In this document: positions 1 through 7,029 of the stretch, one piece after another
Position numbering within the stretch: position 1 is the first letter of the stretch
Layout: every line of letters begins with the position of its first letter
Assembly: GCA_021782675.1 (NCBI GenBank)
Contig: JAJXUS010000057.1
Location: 1-9,129, forward strand
Source: Acidobacteriota bacterium
GTDB lineage: Bacteria > Acidobacteriota > Terriglobia > Terriglobales > Acidobacteriaceae
Length of the DNA: 9,129 bases
Reading direction: 5' to 3'
Program-made: the position numbers and the translations under genes
Notes under the pieces: model-generated
Told to the model about the DNA's origin: nothing
Database searches by the model: none
Seen by the model: the letters and a program-made list of their open reading frames with translations, nothing else

Positions 1-2012
1 TCATCGGGCTGCATGCGCGGGCCATAGGTGTTAAAGATTCGCACCAGCCGCGTGGCCACTGCCCGGTGTTGCCGGTATGCCATAACGGCCGCCTCGGAAA
101 ATCGCTTGGCCTCGTCGTAGACCGAGCGCGGACCGACTGGGTTTACGTTGCCCCAGTACCATTCCGGCTGGGGATGGACCTCCGGCGTGCCATAGCACTC
201 CGAGGTGGAGGCATGCAGAAATCCGGCGTTATATTTGGCGGCCAGATCGAGCATGCGCAGTGTGCCCTCTGAACCCACGCGCAGCGTCTCGATGCCACGC
301 CGCATATATTGCGGTGGACTGGCGGGCGAGGCAAAGTTGAAGATGAAATCGACCCGGCCCGGATCGAGAAATTCACAGGCGTCCCGCTCGAGCAGCTCGA
401 ATCGCGGGTCGTTTGCAAGATGCGCCACGTTGGTCAGGCTGCCGGTCGAAAGATTGTCGACGCCGATCACATAGTGGCCTTCCTGCAAAAGCCGGTCGGT
501 CAGGTGCGACCCCAGAAATCCTGCGGCACCGGTGAGCAGAATGCGCTGCGGGCGCTCCCTGGACGTCCGCAGGGTCAGGCCATGTTCAGCGCCGTTCGGC
601 GCGGCCGCTGCAGGACGCCGAACTGCAGCCGCCGGAACGCCCGGGCGCCCGACACATCCATACTGCATGCCGCTGGCAGCGGCGATCCTGGGATCCAGAA
701 CATTGCGGCCGTCCAGCAGTCGCGCGTGCGCCATCAGCCGGGCAATCGCCGGCAAGTCAAGACTGGCAAACTGCGGCCAGTCCGTAAGGATCAGAAGAAG
801 GTCCGCTCCCGCCGCAGCCTCCATTTCGCTGGCGGCATATTCCAGCCCGGAGTGCGGCGGCATACACGCGGCCGCCTTTTCCATCGCCGCGGGATCATAC
901 GCCGAAACACGCCCACCCTCCGCCAGAAGCAGACGGACCACCCGCAGGCCGGGAGATTCGCGCACATCGTCTGTACCTCCCTTATAGGCGAGACCCAGAA
1001 CCGCGAAGCGGCGGCCATCGATGCCGCCCGCCATCTCCCGAATTTTTTCCAGGAAGCGCAGCGGCTGGATTTCATTGATTCGCTCGATGGCGCCCAGCAG
1101 GCTGAAGTCTACCCCGCACGATTCCGCGACGGTGCGAAAGGCCGCCAGGTCCTTGGGAAAGCAGGAGCCTCCGTAGCCGATGCCCGGATGAAAAAACTCG
1201 GTGCCGATCCGTTTGTCGGCGCCAACACCCGGCGCTACGTCCGCGATGTCCGCTCCGGCCATCTCGCACAGGTTGGCCACCGCGTTCACAAACGAAACTT
1301 TCATCGCGAGAAAGGCGTTGGAAGCGTATTTGATCAGCTCCGCGCTTTCGCAAGAGGTGCGCATCAGTGGCGGGGGCGCCAACTGGCTGCACTGCCCCAG
1401 GATGACATCCGGCCGGCGATAGTATTCGCCGCTGGTCAGCGGCCGATAGGCGGCTGCGACCAAATCTGCGGCCTTCTCCGACGAGGAGCCGACGACAATG
1501 CGATCAGGGTGCAGAAAATCCGCGATTGCACTTCCCTCCCGCAAAAACTCGGGATTCGAGACCACGTCAAACTGGTCCGGCGATACCCCGCAGTTCTCAA
1601 TCAGCTGCCGCATCCAGCGGCTGGTGAAAACCGGCACCGTGCTTTTTTCAACAATGACGGTATATCCCTGCAGGTGACTGGCGATCTGACGGACGGCCGT
1701 CTCGACGTGCGAGAGGTCCGCCTTGCCGCCGCGCGCCTGGGGGGTGCCGACGGCGACGAAGATCAGTCCAGCCTGTGAAACTGCCCAGGGCAGATCGGTG
1801 GTGAAGTGGACGCGGGTGCCGCCCAGCTTCGCCAACAGCTCAGGAACGAAGCGTTCATAGACGGTGACGCGGCCGGCGCGCAGGGCTTCGATCTTGCCGG
1901 CGTCCCGGTCGACGCACACCACCGAGTGGCCGAGCTCTGCAAAACACAGAGCCGCCACCAATCCGACATAGCCGGATCCGACGACGACAAGGGGACGCGG
2001 TGACTCTATCAC
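1..2012 (-). CDS. Bifunctional UDP-glucose 6-dehydrogenase / UDP-glucuronate decarboxylase fusion (3' end beyond window)
   Basis: One frame, 670 codons in the window, no stop, continuing past position 1. Residues 1-~455 are a full UDP-glucose 6-dehydrogenase (UDP-glucose + 2 NAD+ to UDP-glucuronate). Visible motifs are the Rossmann loop GSGYVG (12-17), EKST (122-125), [16 protein letters not shown] (K228, N232), K238, catalytic Cys284 in [10 protein letters not shown], and YKGGTDD (K344-D349). An extra proline-rich loop of about 20 residues precedes K228. After an Ala/Pro/Arg-rich linker (~456-490), an extended SDR domain starts: TGAAGFLG (494-501), ASTSE (S604, E605), [18 protein letters not shown] (Y632, K636), [10 protein letters not shown]. 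This pattern is specific to UDP-glucuronate decarboxylase/UDP-xylose synthase; about 130 residues lie outside. The GTG at 2010-2012 is the only usual start between the upstream in-frame stop and the Rossmann loop; no clear Shine-Dalgarno precedes it. No ATG, GTG or TTG exists in the linker. The enzyme is probably cytoplasmic and divergent from the export operon. Confidence 0.92.
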   Translation of the reverse strand, partial: MIESPRPLVVVGSGYVGLVAALCFAELGHSVVCVDRDAGKIEALRAGRVTVYERFVPELLAKLGGTRVHFTTDLPWAVSQAGLIFVAVGTPQARGGKADLSHVETAVRQIASHLQGYTVIVEKSTVPVFTSRWMRQLIENCGVSPDQFDVVSNPEFLREGSAIADFLHPDRIVVGSSSEKAADLVAAAYRPLTSGEYYRRPDVILGQCSQLAPPPLMRTSCESAELIKYASNAFLAMKVSFVNAVANLCEMAGADIADVAPGVGADKRIGTEFFHPGIGYGGSCFPKDLAAFRTVAESCGVDFSLLGAIERINEIQPLRFLEKIREMAGGIDGRRFAVLGLAYKGGTDDVRESPGLRVVRLLLAEGGRVSAYDPAAMEKAAACMPPHSGLEYAASEMEAAAGADLLLILTDWPQFASLDLPAIARLMAHARLLDGRNVLDPRIAAASGMQYGCVGRPGVPAAAVRRPAAAAPNGAEHGLTLRTSRERPQRILLTGAAGFLGSHLTDRLLQEGHYVIGVDNLSTGSLTNVAHLANDPRFELLERDACEFLDPGRVDFIFNFASPASPPQYMRRGIETLRVGSEGTLRMLDLAAKYNAGFLHASTSECYGTPEVHPQPEWYWGNVNPVGPRSVYDEAKRFSEAAVMAYRQHRAVATRLVRIFNTYGPRMQPD

Positions 2013-2443
2013 TTTCTGTTTAACGGGGATCGACCTCGCTTCGGGCGCGTTGCCGAGATGATATCAGCGCCGGGTCTCGAAACTCGGTTGCGCCGGTCGG
2101 ATCGGGTTCGATCCGGTGAACGCTGCACTATCATTCGCACCTCCACAAATCCGTGCATTGACGATGACCGCGCCCTGCACCTATTCTCAAGGTACGCATA
2201 CGGCCGTTCCAGCCTGCTCACGTTTTATTGCGTTCCACGGCTGTGTTCTGTCTGCATGTGACTCGATCTCGGAAAGGCATACCAGCAATCGGGACCGAAG
2301 GATCAGCCCGCCGGGGATCTATCGGCACCGGACTGAGGAACGCTGAAAGAATTGCCGCTCAGAATGGCTGTCCCGATCGCTTCCGCTGCGCTCCTTATAC
2401 TCCCGGATGTTTCAGCCCCGCTGCCGTCACCTGAGGCAGATCA
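2013..2443. other. Divergent intergenic region, about 430 bp
   Basis: This lies between the minus-strand fusion gene and the plus-strand export operon, so it should contain promoters for both. Several short open frames cross it on both strands, but none has recognisable domains, a good ribosome binding site or coding-like composition, so I call no gene. I see one candidate sigma70-like promoter on the plus strand (2158-2187), a small hairpin at 2310-2326, and a TATACT at 2396-2401 without a matching -35. No convincing promoter stands out for the minus strand. Confidence 0.7.
2158..2187 (+). promoter_or_regulatory. Candidate sigma70-type promoter for the export operon
   Basis: TTGACG (2158-2163, five of six matches to the -35 consensus) is followed after 18 bp by TATTCT (2182-2187, four of six matches to the -10 consensus). 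If real, the transcript would carry a leader of about 250 nt before the GTG start at 2444. In a GC-rich genome such a match can arise by chance, so this is only a candidate. Confidence 0.3.
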
Positions 2444-4735
2444 GTGGTCACTGCGCGCATGAGCTCACCGTCGAATCCATCCCCCCCGGGGCAAGCCGAA
2501 TTCAAGCCGCGGTCGTTCCAGACGGGCGGCGGCTGGGTCACGAATGAAGAAGGAAACGCGCTCGCCGAAAATCTGCTGACGCTGCGCAAGCGCAAGTGGC
2601 TGGTGCTGGCGTGTCTTTTCGTGGGCACGGTATATGGGGTGGTCCGGGCCATTACCACGCCGCATACCTTCACGTCGGGCGGCACCATTCAGGTAAGTCC
2701 AGGCGCCTCCAATGAGTACCGCATCGGCGTCGGCGCTTCCGGTCCGCAAGATCTTGGAACCCGCCTGGAAACGGAAGTGGCGATTCTGCAGAGCGATTCT
2801 CTGCTCCTGAAGGTCGCCAAAGAGATCAAACTCGAAGACAATCCGGATTTCCTGGGGCCAAAAGCCACCGTAACGCATGTTGATCCGAACGATCCGGGCG
2901 TTCAGGACTGGATGATCGGGTACCTGCGGGGCGGCCTTTCCGTGGGCCGCGTTCCAAAGACGCAGCTTATCGCCATTAACTTCACCTGCGGCTCGCCAGA
3001 GTTGTCGGCACGCGTCGTGAACACGCTGATCAATGACTATATCGAGCGCAGCTTTCAGACACGGTACGCTGCCACTCAGCGCGTTTCCCAGTGGCTCTCG
3101 ACGCAGCTCGACGATTTGCGGCAATCGGTCGAATCTTCGCAGGAGAAACTGGTCGAACTGCAGCGCAAGCTGGGTGTTCTCGGCCTCAGCGATCAGGCAC
3201 ATAATCTGAACCTCGACACGCTGGACGATCTCTCCCGCGCCGCCGCCGACGCCAAGATTCGCCGCATCGTTTCCGAAGCACAGTACCGGATGCTGACCAC
3301 CATGAATCCCGACCTGATCGACGGCAGCCCCTCGGTCATTGGCTCGGGTGCAGCCAGCCTGCTGGCGACCCTGCGCAACGGACAGGCCTCGCTGCAGGCC
3401 CAGTACGCGCAGCTCATCTCGCAGTTCGGACCCAACTACCCGGCCGTCAAGCAACTGAAGGCGGAGATGGCGCAGAACCAGAAGGCCATCCAGGCGGAAG
3501 AGCAGCGCGTGCTGGCGCAATCGAACAATGCGTACCGCGCCGCTGCTGTCAACGAGGATATGACGCGCCAGGTGCTGGCGCAGGAAGAAGCCAAGAACTA
3601 CCAGAAGCGCGACGATATGGTGAAATTCGTGCTCCTGCAGCGCGAGTTCGACTCCAACCGCACACTGTATGACGGCCTGCTGCAGCGCCTAAGAGAGGCG
3701 GGTATTGAAGCCGGCCTCGAATCGAGCGAAATCGAGGTTGTCGACTATGCTCGCATTCCGCTGTTGCCCAGCGGCATGCGCCGCCGCTCCCGTATCCTGG
3801 CCGGGGTAATGTTCGGGCTGTTTGCCGGCGTGGCCCTGGCCTTTCTGTTCGACAGCATGGATACCAGCCTGCGCAGCGTGCATGACATCGAGACCATCTC
3901 CGAGCTGCCTTCGCTGGCGGTTATCCCGCGCGCCCGCAAGGTCCTGCCGCGCAGTCTCACAGAAGACACACGATCTGCCGCGCAGCGAAACGTCGACGCA
4001 ATCGGCCAGCCGAATTCTCAATTTGCCGAGGCTTTCCGCTCGCTACGGACTTCCCTGCTGCTGTCCGGCGTGGGTCAGCCGCCGCAGGTCATTCTCATCA
4101 CCAGTTCCACACCGGCGGAGGGCAAGAGCACGGTCGCCAGCAACCTGGCAGCAGTTCTCGCGTTCCGCGAAGCCAGGGTTCTGCTGATCGACGCCGACCT
4201 GCGCCGCCCGACCATTCACAGCCGCTTTGGCATCAGCAGCCGCATCGGTCTCTCCACCGTCTTGTCCGGCGCCACTACGCTGGAGGAGTCGATGCAGACG
4301 ATTCCGGAAGTCCCGAATCTCTTTCTGCTGCCCAGCGGGCCCGTTCCGCCGTTTCCGACCGAGATGATTTCCTCTACGCGCATGACCAGCCTGATCGAAG
4401 AGTGCCGCGGCCGGTTTACGCACGTATTGATCGATTCGCCGCCCATCCTGACCATTACGGATGGTCTGGTGCTGGCGCCGTTCAGCGATGCTGTCCTGCT
4501 GGTTGTACGCTATGGCCGCGCCAGCAAACACTCCGTGCGGCGGGCGCGCGACCTGATGATGCGCTCCGGCACCCGGCTCGGCGGCACGGTCATTAACGCG
4601 GTCGATGCTGCCTCCCAGCGTTACTACGGCTACTACGGATATCAACGGTATTCCTACACGAACGGCCGCCCGCCCAGGACCGAAGATGCACCGCGCCGGA
4701 AGTGGCCATTCTTCTGGCGTAAGGAGGACTCGTAG
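2444..4735 (+). CDS. Wzc-like polysaccharide co-polymerase with fused tyrosine autokinase (BY-kinase)
   Basis: 763 residues, usual size for the fused Wzc/ExoP class. It is an inner-membrane protein that sets polysaccharide chain length and coordinates export through phosphorylation cycles. A hydrophilic N-terminus (1-50) leads to a first membrane segment (~52-70) and the Wzz domain. The long periplasmic part has helical, coiled-coil-like stretches (~205-290 and ~335-425). The Wzz-type motif PLLPSGMRRR (439-448) precedes the second membrane segment (~450-470). The cytoplasmic kinase shows ExxRxxR (E529, R532, R535), Walker A STPAEGKST (K561), Walker A' VLLIDADLRRP (D583, D585) and Walker B VLIDSPP (D664). 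Seven tyrosines cluster at 727-738, the expected autophosphorylation sites. I chose the GTG at 2444 because GAGG (2433-2436) sits 7 nt upstream; the ATG at 2459 would be 22 nt from it. The stop overlaps the next start by 1 nt. No Wzb phosphatase is visible nearby. Confidence 0.95.
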   Translation: MVTARMSSPSNPSPPGQAEFKPRSFQTGGGWVTNEEGNALAENLLTLRKRKWLVLACLFVGTVYGVVRAITTPHTFTSGGTIQVSPGASNEYRIGVGASGPQDLGTRLETEVAILQSDSLLLKVAKEIKLEDNPDFLGPKATVTHVDPNDPGVQDWMIGYLRGGLSVGRVPKTQLIAINFTCGSPELSARVVNTLINDYIERSFQTRYAATQRVSQWLSTQLDDLRQSVESSQEKLVELQRKLGVLGLSDQAHNLNLDTLDDLSRAAADAKIRRIVSEAQYRMLTTMNPDLIDGSPSVIGSGAASLLATLRNGQASLQAQYAQLISQFGPNYPAVKQLKAEMAQNQKAIQAEEQRVLAQSNNAYRAAAVNEDMTRQVLAQEEAKNYQKRDDMVKFVLLQREFDSNRTLYDGLLQRLREAGIEAGLESSEIEVVDYARIPLLPSGMRRRSRILAGVMFGLFAGVALAFLFDSMDTSLRSVHDIETISELPSLAVIPRARKVLPRSLTEDTRSAAQRNVDAIGQPNSQFAEAFRSLRTSLLLSGVGQPPQVILITSSTPAEGKSTVASNLAAVLAFREARVLLIDADLRRPTIHSRFGISSRIGLSTVLSGATTLEESMQTIPEVPNLFLLPSGPVPPFPTEMISSTRMTSLIEECRGRFTHVLIDSPPILTITDGLVLAPFSDAVLLVVRYGRASKHSVRRARDLMMRSGTRLGGTVINAVDAASQRYYGYYGYQRYSYTNGRPPRTEDAPRRKWPFFWRKEDS
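4721..4728 (+). promoter_or_regulatory. Strong Shine-Dalgarno site fixing the GTG start of the export gene
   Basis: AAGGAGGA lies inside the last codons of the kinase gene, 6 nt before the GTG at 4735-4737. It is the best ribosome binding site in the window and decides the start of the next gene. The stop and start share one base (TAGTG), which suggests translational coupling. Confidence 0.8.
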
Positions 4736-5754
4736 TGTCCGGCGACCGCACACCCCGATCCGCCGTGCCGCAGATCCGAAGGCTTGCCTGGCGCCGGTTT
4801 GCCGGACTGCTCGCCCTTTGCCTGCTGCCACTGGTGAGCCTTGCGCAATTTGCCGGCCCCGCTCCCACGCGCAGGGATAGCCCCAACCCGGACAACAAGG
4901 GCCTGGTGCAGCGCGCCCCCACGGAGATGGAGCCCGGCCGCGCCATCGTGCTGCACCCCGGCGATCTGATCTCCGTCAGCGTCTATGGCGTTCCCGACTA
5001 CAGGGTGAAGACGCGTATTGCCGGAAACGGGGTGGTCGATCTGCCGCTGATTGGCGGCGTGCCCGTGGGAAATATGACGATCGAGCAGGCGCAGCATGAG
5101 ATAGCCCGCCGGCTCGTACAAAGCCAGATGATTCTGGCGCCCGATGTCCTCATTCAGGTCGAGGACTCCATGGTCGATGTCATCACGGTGACCGGCGAAG
5201 TTTCCAGCCCGCGCGCGATTCCCGCCTTCGCCCCCATGTCGCTGATGGATGCGATTGGAGCCGCTGGAGGACTGAAGCCGGAGGCCAGCCACAGCATCAC
5301 CATTTTGCGCAAAGGTGCAGCGGAGCCTTTCCTGGTCGTTCTCAGCTCGAATCCCGCACAGGCGCTGCAGCAGAATGTTCCCCTGTATCCGGGAGACCGC
5401 GTACTGGTCCCGCGGGTCGGGGTGGTCTATGTCGTTGGCGCGGTCTTACATGCCGGGGCGTTCCCCATCTCTCCCAACACCCCGATGACGGCCCTTCAGG
5501 CAATTACGCTAGGTGGCGGTGCGGGCTTTCAGGCAGCCCTTTCCGAATCGCGCATAATTCGCACCAGCGGTGGAAAGCGGCATGAGATTCCCTTCAATCT
5601 GGGCAAAATTTTGAAGGGCACCGCGCCTGACCCCATCGTTCAGAGCGATGACATCATCTACCTTCCGACTAATTCGTTCAAAGCAGCGATCAAGGGCGGC
5701 GGCATCGGCATCGCCGTCGGTTTGCTGTATCTGCTTCCGATATTTATCCCGTAA
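4735..5754 (+). CDS. Wza-like polysaccharide export protein with SLBB domains
   Basis: 339 residues. It is the likely periplasmic/outer-membrane channel partner of the upstream Wzc homologue. The N-terminus carries an Arg-rich stretch and a hydrophobic core (~22-38) ending in SLAQFAG, a plausible signal peptidase I site. The polysaccharide export domain begins at about 70 (HPGDLISVSVYG, then DLPLIGGVPV and TIEQAQHEIARRL). SLBB-type repeats follow at about 150-205 (VTGEVSSPRAIP…AGGLKPEA) and about 232-290 (VVGAVLHAGAFPI…GGGAGF). The C-terminus ends in a hydrophobic helix (~322-338). There is no lipobox cysteine: C29 sits inside the hydrophobic core in LALC, with Leu at -1. This differs from the lipoprotein Wza of E. 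coli. The GTG start is supported by the strong ribosome binding site at 4721-4728. The gene follows the kinase gene, the reverse of the common wza-wzb-wzc order. Confidence 0.93.
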   Translation: MSGDRTPRSAVPQIRRLAWRRFAGLLALCLLPLVSLAQFAGPAPTRRDSPNPDNKGLVQRAPTEMEPGRAIVLHPGDLISVSVYGVPDYRVKTRIAGNGVVDLPLIGGVPVGNMTIEQAQHEIARRLVQSQMILAPDVLIQVEDSMVDVITVTGEVSSPRAIPAFAPMSLMDAIGAAGGLKPEASHSITILRKGAAEPFLVVLSSNPAQALQQNVPLYPGDRVLVPRVGVVYVVGAVLHAGAFPISPNTPMTALQAITLGGGAGFQAALSESRIIRTSGGKRHEIPFNLGKILKGTAPDPIVQSDDIIYLPTNSFKAAIKGGGIGIAVGLLYLLPIFIP

Positions 5755-5763
5755 CGCGATCAA

Positions 5764-5787
5764 CCGGCGGGATAACGACCCGGCCGG
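5764..5787 (+). other. GC-rich stem-loop between the export gene and the first glycosyltransferase
   Basis: CCGGCGGG pairs with CCCGGCCGG, giving 8 GC pairs with one bulged base and a 7-nt loop (ATAACGA). No T-run follows, so it does not look like an intrinsic terminator. It ends 18 nt before the ATG at 5806, so it could affect mRNA stability or initiation of the glycosyltransferase gene. The pairing is visible; the role is inference. Confidence 0.45.
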
Positions 5788-5805
5788 CGCTGTCCCGCGC
5801 ACTCT

Positions 5806-7029
5806 ATGCTTCGAGCCGCCTATCTTCTCAGCCATCCTATTCAATATCAGTCGCCGCTGCTGCGGCGTCTGGCGGCTGAGCCGGGGCTGGATCTAACAGT
5901 CTTCTACACCGCGGACTTTTCTCTGCGCAGTTATCACGACGAGGGGTTCGGCGTTCCGGTCGCCTGGGACATTCCGCTGCTTGGCGGATATAAGCACGTC
6001 TTTCTGCCGCACTGGAGCGATGCTTCAACCATCGGTTTTGCCCGGCCACTCAGTCGCGCGATCTTCCGGCACCTGCGGCGCGGCAGGTTTGACGTACTGT
6101 GGATTCATGGTTACGCCACCCTCAACAGTTGGATCGCGATGGCGGTCGCGCGGACACTCGGCATTCCCGTGCTGCTGCGGACCGACTCCACGCTCATCGA
6201 CCATCCCCGCGGCCAGGTACGATTAGCGCTGAAGCGGGCCTTCTTCCGTGTTCTGCGCCGGTTCACCTACGGCGCGCTCAGCGTCGGCATGCGCAACTCC
6301 GAGTACTGGCGGCATTATCTGGGTGCGAATTTTCCGGTCTTCTCCATGCCCTATGCCGTCGATAATGAGTTTTTTGCCAGCCGTTGCCGCCAGGCAGCAC
6401 CACAACGGGAGCATCTCCGCCAGTCGCTCGGCCTTGAAAGCGGCCGGCCCATCATTCTCTTCGCCTCTAAGCTGCTCGCACGCAAGCGCTGCATGGATCT
6501 GGTCGATGCGTGGCTCGAGTTCTATACCCGCCCAGCCGCGATCCGGCCGTATCTGCTGATGATCGGCGATGGCGCAGAGCGGCCGGCCATTGAGGCGCGC
6601 TTGCAGGCCGCTCCCGCTGCCGCGGCCGCGGATGCTCGCCTGCTCGGCTTTCGGAACCAGTCGGAGCTGCCGCCTTTCTACGATCTTGCCGATGTGTTCG
6701 TACTGCCCTCCGTACACGAACCCTGGGGGCTGGTCGTCAATGAAGTGATGAATGCCGGGCGCGCCGTAATCGTGTCGGATGAAGTGGGCTGTCAGCCGGA
6801 CCTGGTGACAGATGGCGAGAACGGCTGTGTGTTTCCGGCGCGGAATGTCTCCGCGCTCGCTGACGCCCTACAGCGTGTGCTGGCCTGCCCGGAGACCTGC
6901 CGGGCGATGGGACAGCGCAGCCTGTCGCGGATTCAGCACTTCAGTCTGGAGGCCGACGTCGCAGGACTGATGCAGGCATTCCAGGCCGCGGCGGCGTCAA
7001 AGAGCGCGCGGCGAAAGGCGGCCCGCTGA
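5806..7029 (+). CDS. GT-B glycosyltransferase (GT4/GT1 family)
   Basis: 407 residues, normal length for a GT4 enzyme. It probably transfers a sugar from a nucleotide-sugar donor to a lipid-linked polysaccharide intermediate at the cytoplasmic face; donor and acceptor cannot be read from sequence. The N-terminal acceptor domain begins AAYLLSHPIQYQSPLLRRL, a form often seen in polysaccharide glycosyltransferases. The C-terminal donor domain contains FASKLLARKR (219-228, basic residues expected to contact donor phosphates), LMIGDGAERP, and the retaining E-x7-E signature EPWGLVVNE (305-313) followed by AGRAVIVSDEVG. The ATG is the only start downstream of the in-frame stop at 5773-5775; no good ribosome binding site precedes it, and a stable stem-loop ends 18 nt upstream. 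The final TGA shares one base with the next ATG. The C-terminal tail (~395-407) is Ala/Lys/Arg-rich. Confidence 0.92.
   Translation: MLRAAYLLSHPIQYQSPLLRRLAAEPGLDLTVFYTADFSLRSYHDEGFGVPVAWDIPLLGGYKHVFLPHWSDASTIGFARPLSRAIFRHLRRGRFDVLWIHGYATLNSWIAMAVARTLGIPVLLRTDSTLIDHPRGQVRLALKRAFFRVLRRFTYGALSVGMRNSEYWRHYLGANFPVFSMPYAVDNEFFASRCRQAAPQREHLRQSLGLESGRPIILFASKLLARKRCMDLVDAWLEFYTRPAAIRPYLLMIGDGAERPAIEARLQAAPAAAAADARLLGFRNQSELPPFYDLADVFVLPSVHEPWGLVVNEVMNAGRAVIVSDEVGCQPDLVTDGENGCVFPARNVSALADALQRVLACPETCRAMGQRSLSRIQHFSLEADVAGLMQAFQAAAASKSARRKAAR

Noticed and set aside
309..1778. Long plus-strand open frame of 489 codons opposite the dehydrogenase gene
   Set aside because: It is in exact codon register with the real minus-strand gene, a common result of GC-rich codon use. 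Its translation is rich in Arg, Gln and Ala and shows no domain.
2396..2401. TATACT as a -10 box close to the kinase gene start
   Set aside because: No -35-like sequence lies at an acceptable spacing upstream; the nearest candidate, TTGCCG at 2352, is 38 bp away.
2058..2434. Several overlapping small open frames in the divergent intergenic region
   Set aside because: They have no plausible ribosome binding sites, no motifs, and overlap each other in different frames.
2465..3520. Minus-strand open frame of 351 codons inside the Wzc-like gene
   Set aside because: It is a shadow of a clearly identified gene with intact Wzz and kinase domains on the plus strand, and its translation has no recognisable motif.
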